From the NCBI RefSeq assembly GCF_030063305.1, contig NZ_JASISV010000001.1, forward strand, positions 682,001 through 746,000: a DNA stretch of 64,000 nucleotides, written 5' to 3'. This document shows, piece after piece, positions 51,146 to 60,304 of the stretch. Below the pieces are notes generated by a model that did no database searches, had not been told where the DNA came from, and saw only the letters and a program-made list of their open reading frames with translations. The DNA comes from Salinibacterium sp. G-O1. Lineage in GTDB: Bacteria; Actinomycetota; Actinomycetes; Actinomycetales; Microbacteriaceae. Numbering within the stretch: position 1 is the stretch's first letter; every line of letters starts with the position of its first letter. The position numbers and the translations under genes are program-made.

Positions 51146-51156
51146 CTTCGGTTTCA

Positions 51157-51198
51157 CGCGAAGGCGTCGCTCCCTCCGGGGGGCGGCGCCTTCGTCGC
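51157..51198 (+). terminator. Stem-loop terminator after rplL
   Basis: CGAAGGCG (51159-51166) pairs with CGCCTTCG (51187-51194), extended inside by CGCTCCC/GGGGGCG-type pairing. Very stable, without a T-tract. Confidence 0.7.
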
Positions 51199-51667
51199 GT
51201 TAAGGGGCGGGTTAAGGCGAAGGCTAATGGATGTCCCGGCGGCAGTTGCGCCCGGCCGAATGCGGCTCCATAATTAGGTTTGTCCCCACCCCCCGAATGT
51301 GGGACGCCCATCCGAAAAGCACTCGCATCCCGACCGAGTTGCGCTAATCGGGTCTAGACAGTCTTACCCTCTGGCTAGCACCGACACCCGGCAATGCAAG
51401 TGCTCCTACGAAGTTCGTACCTGAAAGTGCACCCCCGATGCATACTCGTGCCGTTCCGATTGCTGCACCCCTGAGTTCGGGCGCAAACCTGCTCGCGCTG
51501 GGCGGGCTCGGGTTCCTCCAGCGCGGGCTTGTGCCCGCGGGGCTCACCCTTTCCACGCGCCGTTCGGGGACGCGGGAAGTGTGACCCCAGGAAGTCCGGT
51601 CTGCGTTCGTCACTGTTCGTGGGCCGGGCTTTCAATTTGTGCGGCGCCAGGTGAGAAAGTCGAATGG
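51199..51667. other. Gene-free stretch between rplL and the lacI-type gene
   Basis: About 470 bp without a frame I can support. Small open frames on the minus strand (for example 51344-51613) have unnatural Arg/Pro/Ser composition. No tRNA or repeat family is seen. It receives the 3' ends of rplL and the LacI-type gene from both sides. Confidence 0.5.
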
Positions 51668-52687
51668 TCACCCTGCCGACGGCGCAGTGGTGCTCCCTCG
51701 CACTTCGAGGCTCATGGGGTACGCGTGCCAGGTCGGGGGCGAGCGGTCCGGGCGCTCGACCAACTCATCCATCGCGAGGTTCACCGCCATCGTTCCCTGC
51801 ATTTTCGGATTCTGGGCGAGAGTGGTGAGCCCGAACATCGGCGCGAGGTCGTGTCCGTCGATTCCGACGACGGACAGTTGCGCAGGGATCTGAATGCCCA
51901 GCTGGCGGGCGGCAACGATGATGCCGATGGCGACCTCGTCAGACCCCGCCACAATGGCGCTGGGACGCGTGCGGGGGTCGGCCAGTATGGCCAGGCCCGC
52001 GGCGTATCCACCCGGCATCGAGACCTCGGCTTCACGGAATAATTCGTCGCCGCAGGGCAGTCCGGCGAGGTTCATCGCCTGCCTGTAGCCGGCCAGCCGC
52101 TGGGAGTGCACGCGGAAGTCCATTTCGTCCTCCAGGAATCCACCGATATGCATGATTCGGGCATGGCCGAGGCTGATGAGATGATCCGTGACCAGTGCGG
52201 CGGCGGCTACATCGTCAATGCTCAGGGTGGCAATTCCATCGACCTGGCCTCCAATGCCGATGATTGGCTTGGCCAGCGAGTGCAGAAGCCCAATTTCGTG
52301 GGCGGTGAGTTCTATTCCCACCGCGATGACAGCATCCACACGTTTTCGTACGAGGAAGTATTCGGCCACGCGGCGGCGCTCTGTGGCGTCGGCGCTCAAT
52401 CGATACAGCGTGAGGTCGTATCCTTCGGCGATGAGGGACGTCTCGATGCCCTCGAGAACTTCGCCGAAGTACCAGCGATTGATGTGGGGGATGACCACCC
52501 CGATATTTTTGGTGGATCCAGTTACGAGGCTGGACGCGTTCGACGAGACGACGTACCCCATGGTCGCTGCCGCAGACACGACGCGGTTGCGGGTTTCTTC
52601 GGAAACATAGCCGTTTCCGCTGAGTGCGCGGGATGCGGTGGCCTTGGAAACCTCCGCGAGGCGGGCGACATCGCTGAGCGCGCTCAT
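51668..52687 (-). CDS. LacI family transcriptional regulator
   Basis: 339-aa sugar-responsive repressor. HTH and hinge at residues 3-60 (LSDVARLAEVSKATASRALSGNGYVSEETR), then a periplasmic-binding-protein-like effector domain (NIGVVIPHINRWYFGEVLEGIE, SIVAGSDEVAIG-like segment, VVGIDGHDLAPMFGLTTLAQN). Divergent from the SBP-permease operon at 52992; four operator-like palindromes lie between. It presumably represses that operon and itself until the imported sugar binds. Confidence 0.94.
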   Translation of the reverse strand: MSALSDVARLAEVSKATASRALSGNGYVSEETRNRVVSAAATMGYVVSSNASSLVTGSTKNIGVVIPHINRWYFGEVLEGIETSLIAEGYDLTLYRLSADATERRRVAEYFLVRKRVDAVIAVGIELTAHEIGLLHSLAKPIIGIGGQVDGIATLSIDDVAAAALVTDHLISLGHARIMHIGGFLEDEMDFRVHSQRLAGYRQAMNLAGLPCGDELFREAEVSMPGGYAAGLAILADPRTRPSAIVAGSDEVAIGIIVAARQLGIQIPAQLSVVGIDGHDLAPMFGLTTLAQNPKMQGTMAVNLAMDELVERPDRSPPTWHAYPMSLEVRGSTTAPSAG

Positions 52688-52744
52688 GATGCTCCCTTCG
52701 ACGCTGATAGGACTGCCACAGCCTAACCGCGGGCTGGGAAATGT

Positions 52745-52756
52745 GGAACCGGTTCC
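52745..52756. promoter_or_regulatory. LacI-type operator 1
   Basis: Perfect palindrome GGAACCGGTTCC (within TGGAACCGGTTCCA, 52744-52757), with the central CG of LacI/GalR operators. Close to the lacI-type gene start, so likely autoregulatory. Confidence 0.75.
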
Positions 52757-52788
52757 ATGCGCTGAGGGCGAGCGTGATGCAATCGTTG

Positions 52789-52802
52789 TGAGAGCGCTCC
52801 CA
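52789..52802. promoter_or_regulatory. LacI-type operator 2
   Basis: TGAGAGCGCTCCCA, a 14-bp imperfect palindrome centred on GCGC; the half-site GAGCG/CGCTC differs from operators 1 and 4. Confidence 0.6.
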
Positions 52803-52846
52803 TATTTTGTGGGGATGTGGCCGAATTGTTAGGCGGAACTTCATGT

Positions 52847-52856
52847 CAAGCGCTTG
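52847..52856. promoter_or_regulatory. LacI-type operator 3
   Basis: CAAGCGCTTG, perfect palindrome with central CG, in a good position to block the SBP operon promoter. Confidence 0.6.
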
Positions 52857-52889
52857 CAATGGACACGATCTTGACCTAGTTTGGCCTGT

Positions 52890-52901
52890 GGAACCGGTTC
52901 C
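52890..52901. promoter_or_regulatory. LacI-type operator 4
   Basis: Second perfect GGAACCGGTTCC, 91 bp upstream of the SBP start and 145 bp from operator 1, a spacing that would allow looping. Confidence 0.75.
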
Positions 52902-52991
52902 CGAATTGGTAGTGGTTCTTCCCTTGCAACACATCCCCCCACGCGTGAGTCCCTAGTGGCACCCGCGATCCACCCTCAATGAGGAGGAAGT

Positions 52992-54323
52992 ATGAGTTTC
53001 ATCGTGCAGCGTAGATTCACAGCACCCTTTGCCGTACTCGCCGTAGCAGGTCTCGCACTCGCGGGCTGTTCAAGTGACACGGGCTCCAACGCGGGACCGG
53101 GAGACGCCGGCGAAGCCGATGGCGTCGTCACCATCTACGGCACCATTCAGGACACCGAGGCAGATCTGCTCAACGAGTCCTGGGCCGCCTGGGAAGAAGA
53201 AAACGGCATCGACATCCAGTACGAAGGATCGAAGCAGTTCGAAGACCAGATCACCGTACGCGCTCAGGGTGGCACCGCGCCGGACCTCGCGATCTTCCCG
53301 CAGCCTGGCCTGCTCGCCGACCTGTCGTCGCGCGACTACATCCAGCCAACTCCCGACAGCGTCAAGGCGAACGTCGACGAGTACTGGGGTGCCGACTGGG
53401 CTGGTTACGCCACCTCTAATGACACCCTCTACGGCGCACCGCTCATGGCCAGCGTCAAGGGATTCGTTTGGTACTCGCCGGCAAAGTTCGCCGAGTGGGG
53501 AGTCGAAGTTCCCACCACGTACCAGGAGCTTCTCGACCTGACCAAGACGATCCAGGGCAAGATCGGCTCCGCACCGTGGTGTGTCGGATTCGGCTCTGAC
53601 GCCGCAACCGGCTGGCCCGGAACCGACTGGGTCGAAGACCTCGTGCTGCGTGAAGCCGGCCCGGATGTCTACGACCAGTGGGTTGCTCACGAGATCCCGT
53701 TCAACGATCCCGCGATCGCCTCGGCGTTCGACTCGGTCGGCGAGATCCTGCTGAACCCGGACTACGTGAACGCCGGATTCGGTGACGTGAAGTCGATCAA
53801 CACCACACCCTTCGGCGACCCGGCTCGTGCCCTCGGCGACGGCTCGTGCGCACTCCACCACCAGGCATCGTTCTACGACGGATTCATCCAGGACCCCGCC
53901 AACGGCAATGCCACGGTCGGACCGGATGCTGACATCTGGGCCTTCATCACCCCCGGCACCGAAGCAGGAGCACCGGCAGTCACCGGTGGTGGCGAGCTCG
54001 TCGGAGCGTTCTCGAACGACGCAGACACCGTCAAGGTTCAGGAATACCTGTCGAGCCCCGAGTGGGCGAACAGCCGCGTTGCCCTCGGCGGTGTGATCAG
54101 CGCTAACAAGGGTCTCGACCCGGCAAGCGCATCCAGCCCGATCCTCCAGTCTGCGATCAAGATCCTGCAGGACCCGAAGACGACCTTCCGTTTCGATGGA
54201 TCGGACCTCATGCCCGGTGTCGTCGGTGCAGGTTCGTTCTGGACCGGCATGGTCGACTGGGTCAACGGCAAGTCGACTGAAGAGGTTCTGAGCACGATCG
54301 AGGCTTCCTGGCCATCTGAATAG
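52992..54323 (+). CDS. Sugar ABC transporter substrate-binding lipoprotein (alpha-glucoside type)
   Basis: 443-aa lipoprotein. Signal peptide with lipobox LAGC (Cys about residue 26), then a family 1 extracellular binding domain: VVTIYGTIQDTEADLLNES, the GTAPDLAIFPQPGLL segment, and WCVGFGSDAATGWPGTDWVED, which resembles AglE-type alpha-glucoside binding proteins. GAGGAGGAAGT precedes ATG 52992. It is first in a three-gene uptake set with two permeases; no ATPase is encoded nearby, so a shared MsiK-like ATPase is expected. Confidence 0.88.
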   Translation: MSFIVQRRFTAPFAVLAVAGLALAGCSSDTGSNAGPGDAGEADGVVTIYGTIQDTEADLLNESWAAWEEENGIDIQYEGSKQFEDQITVRAQGGTAPDLAIFPQPGLLADLSSRDYIQPTPDSVKANVDEYWGADWAGYATSNDTLYGAPLMASVKGFVWYSPAKFAEWGVEVPTTYQELLDLTKTIQGKIGSAPWCVGFGSDAATGWPGTDWVEDLVLREAGPDVYDQWVAHEIPFNDPAIASAFDSVGEILLNPDYVNAGFGDVKSINTTPFGDPARALGDGSCALHHQASFYDGFIQDPANGNATVGPDADIWAFITPGTEAGAPAVTGGGELVGAFSNDADTVKVQEYLSSPEWANSRVALGGVISANKGLDPASASSPILQSAIKILQDPKTTFRFDGSDLMPGVVGAGSFWTGMVDWVNGKSTEEVLSTIEASWPSE

Positions 54324-54361
54324 GCCCAGCACCTCACGCACGACCCGGCCCCAGGGCCGGT

Positions 54362-54393
54362 GAGGGCCGACGGAGTATGTTCCGTCGGCCCTC
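54362..54393 (+). promoter_or_regulatory. Intercistronic stem-loop between binding protein and permeases
   Basis: Perfect 13-bp inverted repeat (GAGGGCCGACGGA at 54362-54374, complement 54381-54393, loop 6 nt). In binding-protein operons such hairpins stabilise upstream mRNA or partly terminate, giving more SBP than permease. Confidence 0.7.
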
Positions 54394-54453
54394 GTCATCC
54401 CCTAGTCTCGAAGCACAACGACCGAGTTCATTGCCGCACTCGAAAGGACGTTC

Positions 54454-55581
54454 ATGTCAGCGTTTTTGAAATGGCTCGCCGATCTATCGCCATTCGCGCA
54501 GATACCGCTCGTCATCCTCGCATTTCTGTTCGTCATCGCGGCGGTGCTCTTCTTTATCGAGATCGCCCCCAGGTCCGGAACCAAATACACGGTAATCCGC
54601 CTCGTGGTGTGCGTGGTCGCTCCGACCGCACTGTTCCTCATCCTCGGATCGGTCTGGTGGGCCGCGATCCTCGCGGCATTGCTCGGCGCCGCGTTCTTCC
54701 TCCTGGACTACCGGGCGAAAGCCGGCTCCGGCTACCTTTTCCAGCTCATTGGGTTCCTCAGCCCCGCCATGTTCCTGCTGGCGATCGGCCTGGTCTACCC
54801 GACCATCGCGACCTTCTTCAAGTCGTTCATGAACGCTCGCGGCAACCGATTTGTCGGCTTTGAGAATTTCATCTTCGTGTTCGGGCAGGAGGGCAACCGC
54901 GTCACCATCCTCAACACGATCATCTGGGTGCTCGTCGTTCCCGCCTTCTCCACCATCGTCGGCCTCGGCTACGCGGTGTTCGCCGACAAGGCGCGCGGCG
55001 AGAAGGTGCTGAAGGCACTGGTGTTCATGCCGATGGCGATCTCGTTCGTCGGCGCGAGCATTATTTGGAAGTTCGTCTACGACGCCAACGGCGCGGGCCA
55101 ACCACAGATCGGCATCCTGAACGGGATCATCGTCGCCCTGGGCGGACAACCGATCGACTTCATCGCGGAGGCGCCGTGGAACAACCTGTTCCTCATGATC
55201 ATCCTGATCTGGGTGCAGACCGGTTTCGCCATGGTCATCCTCTCTGCCGCCATCAAGGGTGTGCCGACCGAACAAATCGAGGCAGCCCAGCTCGACGGCA
55301 CCAACGCCTGGGAGCGGTTCATCAACGTGACGGTTCCCGGCATCCGGAGCTCCATCATCGTGGTGCTGACCACGATTTCGATCGCGTCCCTCAAGGTCTT
55401 CGACATCGTGCAGACCATGACGGGTGGCGCGAACGGAACGAACGTGCTTGCCAACGCGGTCTACGCACAGAAGCTTGAGGAGGGCAGGTCGTCGGCCTTC
55501 GCCGTGATCCTCTTCCTGCTGGTTCTCCCGATCATCATTTACAACGTCAGGCAGATGCGCCTGCAGAAGGAGATCCGATGA
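54454..55581 (+). CDS. Sugar ABC transporter permease (AglF-like)
   Basis: 375-aa inner-membrane permease. An extra N-terminal region of about 90 residues with three helices (PLVILAFLFVIAAVLFF and following) precedes the standard six-helix MalF/AglF core. The EAA loop for ATPase docking is EAAQLDGTNAWERFINVTVP near residue 275. Ends NVRQMRLQKEIR and overlaps the second permease by 4 nt (ATGA). Confidence 0.9.
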   Translation: MSAFLKWLADLSPFAQIPLVILAFLFVIAAVLFFIEIAPRSGTKYTVIRLVVCVVAPTALFLILGSVWWAAILAALLGAAFFLLDYRAKAGSGYLFQLIGFLSPAMFLLAIGLVYPTIATFFKSFMNARGNRFVGFENFIFVFGQEGNRVTILNTIIWVLVVPAFSTIVGLGYAVFADKARGEKVLKALVFMPMAISFVGASIIWKFVYDANGAGQPQIGILNGIIVALGGQPIDFIAEAPWNNLFLMIILIWVQTGFAMVILSAAIKGVPTEQIEAAQLDGTNAWERFINVTVPGIRSSIIVVLTTISIASLKVFDIVQTMTGGANGTNVLANAVYAQKLEEGRSSAFAVILFLLVLPIIIYNVRQMRLQKEIR

Positions 55582-56558
55582 GCGCGGTCGCTCCGATCGA
55601 TGTTCCGGTTGACGCCAAGACGGAACGCCAGCTTCGCAAGGGTGAGAAGGCCGCAGAGCGTCCCACCCTGCGCAAGTCCAAGGAAAAGCTGACGAGCAAG
55701 GGCGCGACAATTGCTGCCGTCATCATCGCGATCCTCTGGACGACGCCGACGCTGGGCCTGCTCATCACCTCGTTCCGGCCCGCCGAGCTGATCAACACCT
55801 CAGGGTGGTGGACGGTCTTCAGCAACTGGGGATTTACGACCAACAACTACGAGCAGGTGATCGGCGGTGAGGCAACCACCGTCACGCTCGGGCAGTCGTT
55901 CATTAACTCGATTGCCATCACGATTCCTGCGTCGCTGTTTCCCCTCGTGCTCGCGGCTCTCGCGGCGTACGCCTTTGCGTGGATTCCGTTCAAGGGCCGC
56001 AACATCGTCTTCATCGGTGTTTTCGCCCTGCAGGTCGTGCCCATCCAGATGGCCCTCGTACCGCTGTTGAGCCTGTTCGCGCGAGGTTTCAAAATCGGTG
56101 ACGTCGCGCTTTTCGACGGATTGGGCGCCGGAGGAAACTCCTACGGCCAGATCTGGATCGCGCACACCATCTTCGCGCTGCCGCTGGCGATCTTCCTGCT
56201 GCACAACTTCATCTCGGAGATCCCGGCCGAGCTCGTGGAAGCAGCGAGGGTGGATGGCGCTGGCCACGGCCAGACATTCTTCCGAATCATCCTGCCGCTG
56301 TCGATGCCGGCGATTGCCTCGTTCGCCATCTTCCAGTTCCTCTGGGTGTGGAACGACCTGCTGGTGGCGCTGGTCTTTGCGGACGGAGCAGTCGGGCCGA
56401 TCACCAAGGTGCTTCGCGAGATCACCGGAAACCGCGGTCAGGACTGGTACCTGCTCGCGTCTGGCGCATTCGTCGCCATGATTGTTCCGCTGATCGTGTT
56501 CTTCGCGCTGCAGAGATTCTTCGTTCGAGGACTGCTCGCCGGTTCGACCAAGGGCTAA
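55578..56558 (+). CDS. Sugar ABC transporter permease (AglG/MalG-like)
   Basis: 326-aa permease with a charged 40-residue N-terminus and six helices. EAA loop VEAARVDGAGHGQTFFRIILPLSMP near residues 215-240. Pairs with the upstream AglF-like protein to form the channel. Coupled translation; a terminator follows 18 bp after the stop. Confidence 0.92.
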   Translation: MSAVAPIDVPVDAKTERQLRKGEKAAERPTLRKSKEKLTSKGATIAAVIIAILWTTPTLGLLITSFRPAELINTSGWWTVFSNWGFTTNNYEQVIGGEATTVTLGQSFINSIAITIPASLFPLVLAALAAYAFAWIPFKGRNIVFIGVFALQVVPIQMALVPLLSLFARGFKIGDVALFDGLGAGGNSYGQIWIAHTIFALPLAIFLLHNFISEIPAELVEAARVDGAGHGQTFFRIILPLSMPAIASFAIFQFLWVWNDLLVALVFADGAVGPITKVLREITGNRGQDWYLLASGAFVAMIVPLIVFFALQRFFVRGLLAGSTKG

Positions 56559-56576
56559 GTGCTCGATAGCTAGTGC

Positions 56577-56600
56577 AGCCCGCCGGGAAACCGGCGGGCT
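56577..56600 (+). terminator. Intrinsic terminator of the sugar uptake operon
   Basis: AGCCCGCCGG, loop GAAA, CCGGCGGGCT (56577-56600), a perfect 10-bp stem with tetraloop, extended by GTGC/GCAC, then TTTA. Confidence 0.85.
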
Positions 56601-56629
56601 CAGCACTTTAACCGTCATACAGTGGAGCA

Positions 56630-58468
56630 ATGAGCGGAATGCACGGCGGTGGCCGCATGCGGGGTGGTGATGCGACCGCGCAGAGGGCGGCCAATGCGAC
56701 GGCGCCCAGGATTCCCCACCTGCTCAAGCGAATTTCCGGACTGTTCGCGCCACATCGCCGGGCACTCACGGTCACCATCGTGCTGGTGCTTGTCAGCGCC
56801 GCACTCAGTGTGGTGCCGCCTCTGCTCACCAAGCAGGCGTTCGACCTCGGGCTCTTTCCGTCCAGCGGCAGCCCGGACGTGCCCGTACTGATTGAACTCG
56901 TGTCCATCATGGTCGCGCTCTGGATCGCATCAGCGGCCCTCGGGGTGTGGCAAACCTGGTTGACGGCAACCGTCGGCAACAAGGTGATGGGGGCACTGCG
57001 CATCCGTCTCTTCGGCCACCTGCAGGCGATGGAACTCGCGTTCTTCACCCGCACCAAGACTGGCGTGATCCAGTCGAGGCTGCAGAACGACGTCGGCGGG
57101 GTCGCCGGGGTGCTGAGCAACACCATCTCGAGCGTCATCGGCAACACCGTCACCGTGATGGCGGCCTTTGTGAGCATGCTGGTGCTGAGCTGGCAACTCA
57201 CGGTGGTAGCGGTCATCCTGCTCCCGATCCTGGTCATCGCCCAGCGCCGGGTCGGCCAGGTGCGCGCGCGAATAGCGACGAAGACGCAGGAGTCGCTCAG
57301 CGACATGACCGCGATCACGCAGGAGACGCTGAGCGTCAGCGGCATCCTGCTCGCGAAAAGCTTCAACCAGCAGAAGGCCGAAATCGGGCGCTACGAGGCC
57401 GAGAACCGCAACCAGATCAGGCTGCAGGTGAGCCAGCAGATGAGCGGCCAGTGGTTCTTCGCCATGGTCAACATCTTCCTCTCGATCATTCCTGCCGTGA
57501 TCTACATCGTTGCCGCGTACCTGATCACCGGGGGAGTGGATGTCACGGCGGGCACGATCGTCGCCTTCACGACGGTGCAGGCTCGCCTGATGTTCCCGCT
57601 GCTGGGCTTGCTGCGTGTTGCCCTCGATCTGCAGACGTCGTCTGCGTTGTTCGCGAGGATCTTCGAATACCTCGACCTCATTCCGGCCATCACCAACAAG
57701 CCCGACGCGCACGCGGTCAGAGACACCGAGTTGGGCAGGATCGAGTTCGACGACGTCGTGTTTCGCTATCCGGATGCGAACGACGACTCGCCGGCCACCC
57801 TCAAGGGCGTCTCGCTGGTCATCGAGCCTGGGCAGTTCGTCGCCTTCGTTGGCCCGTCGGGGGCGGGCAAAACGACGGTCTCGTATCTGATTCCGCGCCT
57901 GCACGATGTGACGAGTGGTCGGGTGCTGTTCGCGGGCGACGATGTTCGTGATCTCGAGTCCGATTCCCTCGTGCGGAACATCGGGATCGTCAGCCAGGAG
58001 ACCTACCTTTTCCACGCCACCATCGGCGAGAACCTGCGGTACGCGAAGCCGGATGCCACGCAGGAGGAGCTGGAGAGCGCGGCGAGGGGCGCCAACATCC
58101 ACGACACGATCGTGTCGTTCGCTGACGGGTACGACACGGTCGTGGGGGAGCGCGGCTATCGACTCTCCGGAGGAGAAAAGCAGCGCATCGCCATCGCGCG
58201 GGTGCTGCTGAAAGATCCGGCCGTGCTCATCCTCGACGAGGCGACGAGCGCGCTCGACTCGATCTCGGAGCGGGTGGTGCAGGATGCCCTCGACGCGGCT
58301 TCCCGTGGCCGCACCACGATCGCTGTCGCGCATCGGCTGTCGACGGTCATATCCGCTGACGTCATTTTCGTGGTGGTGGCAGGCAAGGTCGTGGAACGAG
58401 GCACGCACGAGGAACTGCTGTCATCAGGTGGGATGTACTCATCCCTCTATTCGCAACAGCTGCGATAG
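56630..58468 (+). CDS. ABC exporter, fused membrane and ATPase domains
   Basis: 612-aa half-transporter. N-terminal Gly/Arg-rich cytosolic start, transmembrane domain with six helices (about residues 45-330), ATPase with Walker A GPSGAGKTT, Q-loop GIVSQETYLF, signature LSGGEKQR, Walker B VLILDEATSALD and His VAHRLS. Similar in plan to the exporter at 22892-24739 but not a duplicate. Independent of the sugar operons on either side; substrate unknown. Confidence 0.93.
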   Translation: MSGMHGGGRMRGGDATAQRAANATAPRIPHLLKRISGLFAPHRRALTVTIVLVLVSAALSVVPPLLTKQAFDLGLFPSSGSPDVPVLIELVSIMVALWIASAALGVWQTWLTATVGNKVMGALRIRLFGHLQAMELAFFTRTKTGVIQSRLQNDVGGVAGVLSNTISSVIGNTVTVMAAFVSMLVLSWQLTVVAVILLPILVIAQRRVGQVRARIATKTQESLSDMTAITQETLSVSGILLAKSFNQQKAEIGRYEAENRNQIRLQVSQQMSGQWFFAMVNIFLSIIPAVIYIVAAYLITGGVDVTAGTIVAFTTVQARLMFPLLGLLRVALDLQTSSALFARIFEYLDLIPAITNKPDAHAVRDTELGRIEFDDVVFRYPDANDDSPATLKGVSLVIEPGQFVAFVGPSGAGKTTVSYLIPRLHDVTSGRVLFAGDDVRDLESDSLVRNIGIVSQETYLFHATIGENLRYAKPDATQEELESAARGANIHDTIVSFADGYDTVVGERGYRLSGGEKQRIAIARVLLKDPAVLILDEATSALDSISERVVQDALDAASRGRTTIAVAHRLSTVISADVIFVVVAGKVVERGTHEELLSSGGMYSSLYSQQLR

Positions 58469-58496
58469 CTATTCCTCCTCGTTGCGCTGTGTCGCT

Positions 58497-59333
58497 CTAG
58501 CCCTTGACCGCGCCCGCGGTCAGACCCTGAACAATGTATTTGCTCGCGAATGCGAACATGACCAGGGTCGGAATGACGGTGAGCACAGCCGCAGCGGCCA
58601 TCGGGCCCCACTCGATGTTGAAGCTCGTGATGAAGCCGTTGAGCGCGGTGGGAATGGTCTTGTTCGAGTCCGAGTTCATGAGTGTCACCGAAAGGAACAG
58701 TTCGTTCCAGGAGTTCACGAAGCTGAAGATGAAGGTGGCCATGATTCCCGGAAGCATCACGGGGACGAGCACGCGAAACAGTGCCCCAATCCGCGAGCAT
58801 CCGTCGATCATTGCGGCTTCTTCGAGTGCGTCCGGAATGTTAGCGAAGAACCCGCGGAGCATGATCGTGCTGAACGGTATGGAAATTGCGATGTAGACCA
58901 CGATCAGTCCCCCGCGAGTGTCAACCAGGCCGAGATCCGACATCATGTTGTACAGCGGGCCGAGCGCGATGAACGCCGGAATCATCTGTGTGACCAGGAA
59001 GGCCCCCAGGACTGCGCCCTTCGACTTGAACTCGAAGCGGGCGAGGATGTACCCGGCCAGAAGTGAGATCAACGTGACAACCGTCGCGGTCATGGTCGCT
59101 GCGAACAGACTGTTGAACATGTAGGTGCCGAAGTCGGCTTTGCTGAACAGTCCGATGAAATTGTCGAAGGAAATCTCGGTCGGCCAATATTCGAGAGGGA
59201 ACTTGAAAATCATTCCCGGTGACTTCAGCGACGTAACCACGATCCAGTACAGCGGGAACAGGGTGATGATGAGCCAGGTGCCCAGAAAAATGAACTTCGC
59301 GATGCGCCCGGCAACGGACTCTCGATTAATCAC
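58497..59333 (-). CDS. Carbohydrate ABC transporter permease (MalG type)
   Basis: 278-aa permease with six helices. Starts MINRESVAGRIAKFIFLGTWLIITLFPLYW, EAA loop EEAAMIDGCSRIGALFRVLVPVMLPG near residues 178-203. Third gene of the minus-strand unit SBP-permease-permease, immediately after the MalF-type gene (start one base before its stop region). No ATPase gene follows. Confidence 0.92.
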   Translation of the reverse strand: MINRESVAGRIAKFIFLGTWLIITLFPLYWIVVTSLKSPGMIFKFPLEYWPTEISFDNFIGLFSKADFGTYMFNSLFAATMTATVVTLISLLAGYILARFEFKSKGAVLGAFLVTQMIPAFIALGPLYNMMSDLGLVDTRGGLIVVYIAISIPFSTIMLRGFFANIPDALEEAAMIDGCSRIGALFRVLVPVMLPGIMATFIFSFVNSWNELFLSVTLMNSDSNKTIPTALNGFITSFNIEWGPMAAAAVLTVIPTLVMFAFASKYIVQGLTAGAVKG

Positions 59334-60302
59334 CTACTGCTCCTTCTTTTCGCGCATTGCCATGAGGTAAAACGTCGAGAACACCAGCAGGACCAGCACG
59401 ACGATCAAACCGACGGCGGATGCTTGCCCGTAGTTGCCCTGCTGGGTGAGGTCAATCATGAAGGTGGTTACGATGTGCGTTTGCCCGGCGGGGCCGCCGC
59501 CGGTCATTCCGTAGATGATGTCGGGGAAGTTGAATATCCAGATAATTCTCAACAGCACTGTCAGTGCCAGAGTGGCGCGGATGTACGGGATCGTGATGCT
59601 GAACAGGGTGCGAATCTTGCCTGCGCCGTCGATCGCCGATGACTCGAACAGGTCGTCAGGCACTGACTGAAGGGCGGCAAGAATCATGATGGCGAAGAAG
59701 GTCACCCCGTACCACACGTTTGCGATGATGATCGCGGTCATGGCGAAGTGGGGATCGGACAGCCAGGGTATCGGCGTCTCGATGAGGCCCGTTTTCAGCA
59801 GCAGATCGTTGATGACGCCGAATTCCCCGTTGAACATCCAGCGAAACAGGATGCCAATGAGAAAACCGGAGACGGCCCACGGGAAGAAGATGAAGGCTTG
59901 GTACACACCGCGAAGGAAGAACCGGCGCCGCAGCCACAGCGCGAGAGCGAATCCGATCAAGAACTGGGGGATCAAGGAGCCGACAACCCACAACACGGTG
60001 TTGCCCAGCACGCCCCAAAAATCAGCGTTGGCGAAGATCTCGATGAAGTTGTTGAAACCCACCCAATCGGTATTGCTGAGGTCGTTGAGGTTCCAGTTGC
60101 GGAACGCCATCTGACTTCCGGACAACATCGGATAGTAGGTGAAGATGGTCACGAAGATCGCTGACGGTGCGAGGAATCCCAGGATCGTCCACGCGCGACG
60201 CCGCGTGAACTGGCGACGCTTTCGTGATCTGTTGTTGTGGTCGGGGGGACCCACCGTGATCGATGAGTCCCCCCTTTCAACACTGCGTGTTGCAATCGAC
60301 AT
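59334..60302 (-). CDS. Carbohydrate ABC transporter permease (MalF type)
   Basis: 322-aa permease. Arg-rich cytoplasmic N-terminus (NNRSRKRRQFTRRRA), six helices, EAA-like loop ESSAIDGAGKIRTLFSITIPYIRAT, in which the usual EAA reads ESS. MSIATRS (ATG 60302) is chosen, 2 nt after the SBP stop; the seven extra codons upstream overlap the SBP end. Confidence 0.9.
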   Translation of the reverse strand: MSIATRSVERGDSSITVGPPDHNNRSRKRRQFTRRRAWTILGFLAPSAIFVTIFTYYPMLSGSQMAFRNWNLNDLSNTDWVGFNNFIEIFANADFWGVLGNTVLWVVGSLIPQFLIGFALALWLRRRFFLRGVYQAFIFFPWAVSGFLIGILFRWMFNGEFGVINDLLLKTGLIETPIPWLSDPHFAMTAIIIANVWYGVTFFAIMILAALQSVPDDLFESSAIDGAGKIRTLFSITIPYIRATLALTVLLRIIWIFNFPDIIYGMTGGGPAGQTHIVTTFMIDLTQQGNYGQASAVGLIVVLVLLVFSTFYLMAMREKKEQ

Positions 60303-60304
60303 TT

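Noticed and set aside
51344-51671. Minus-strand frames of 89-98 aa after rplL
   Set aside because: Biased Arg/Pro/Gly composition, no ribosome site, no domain.
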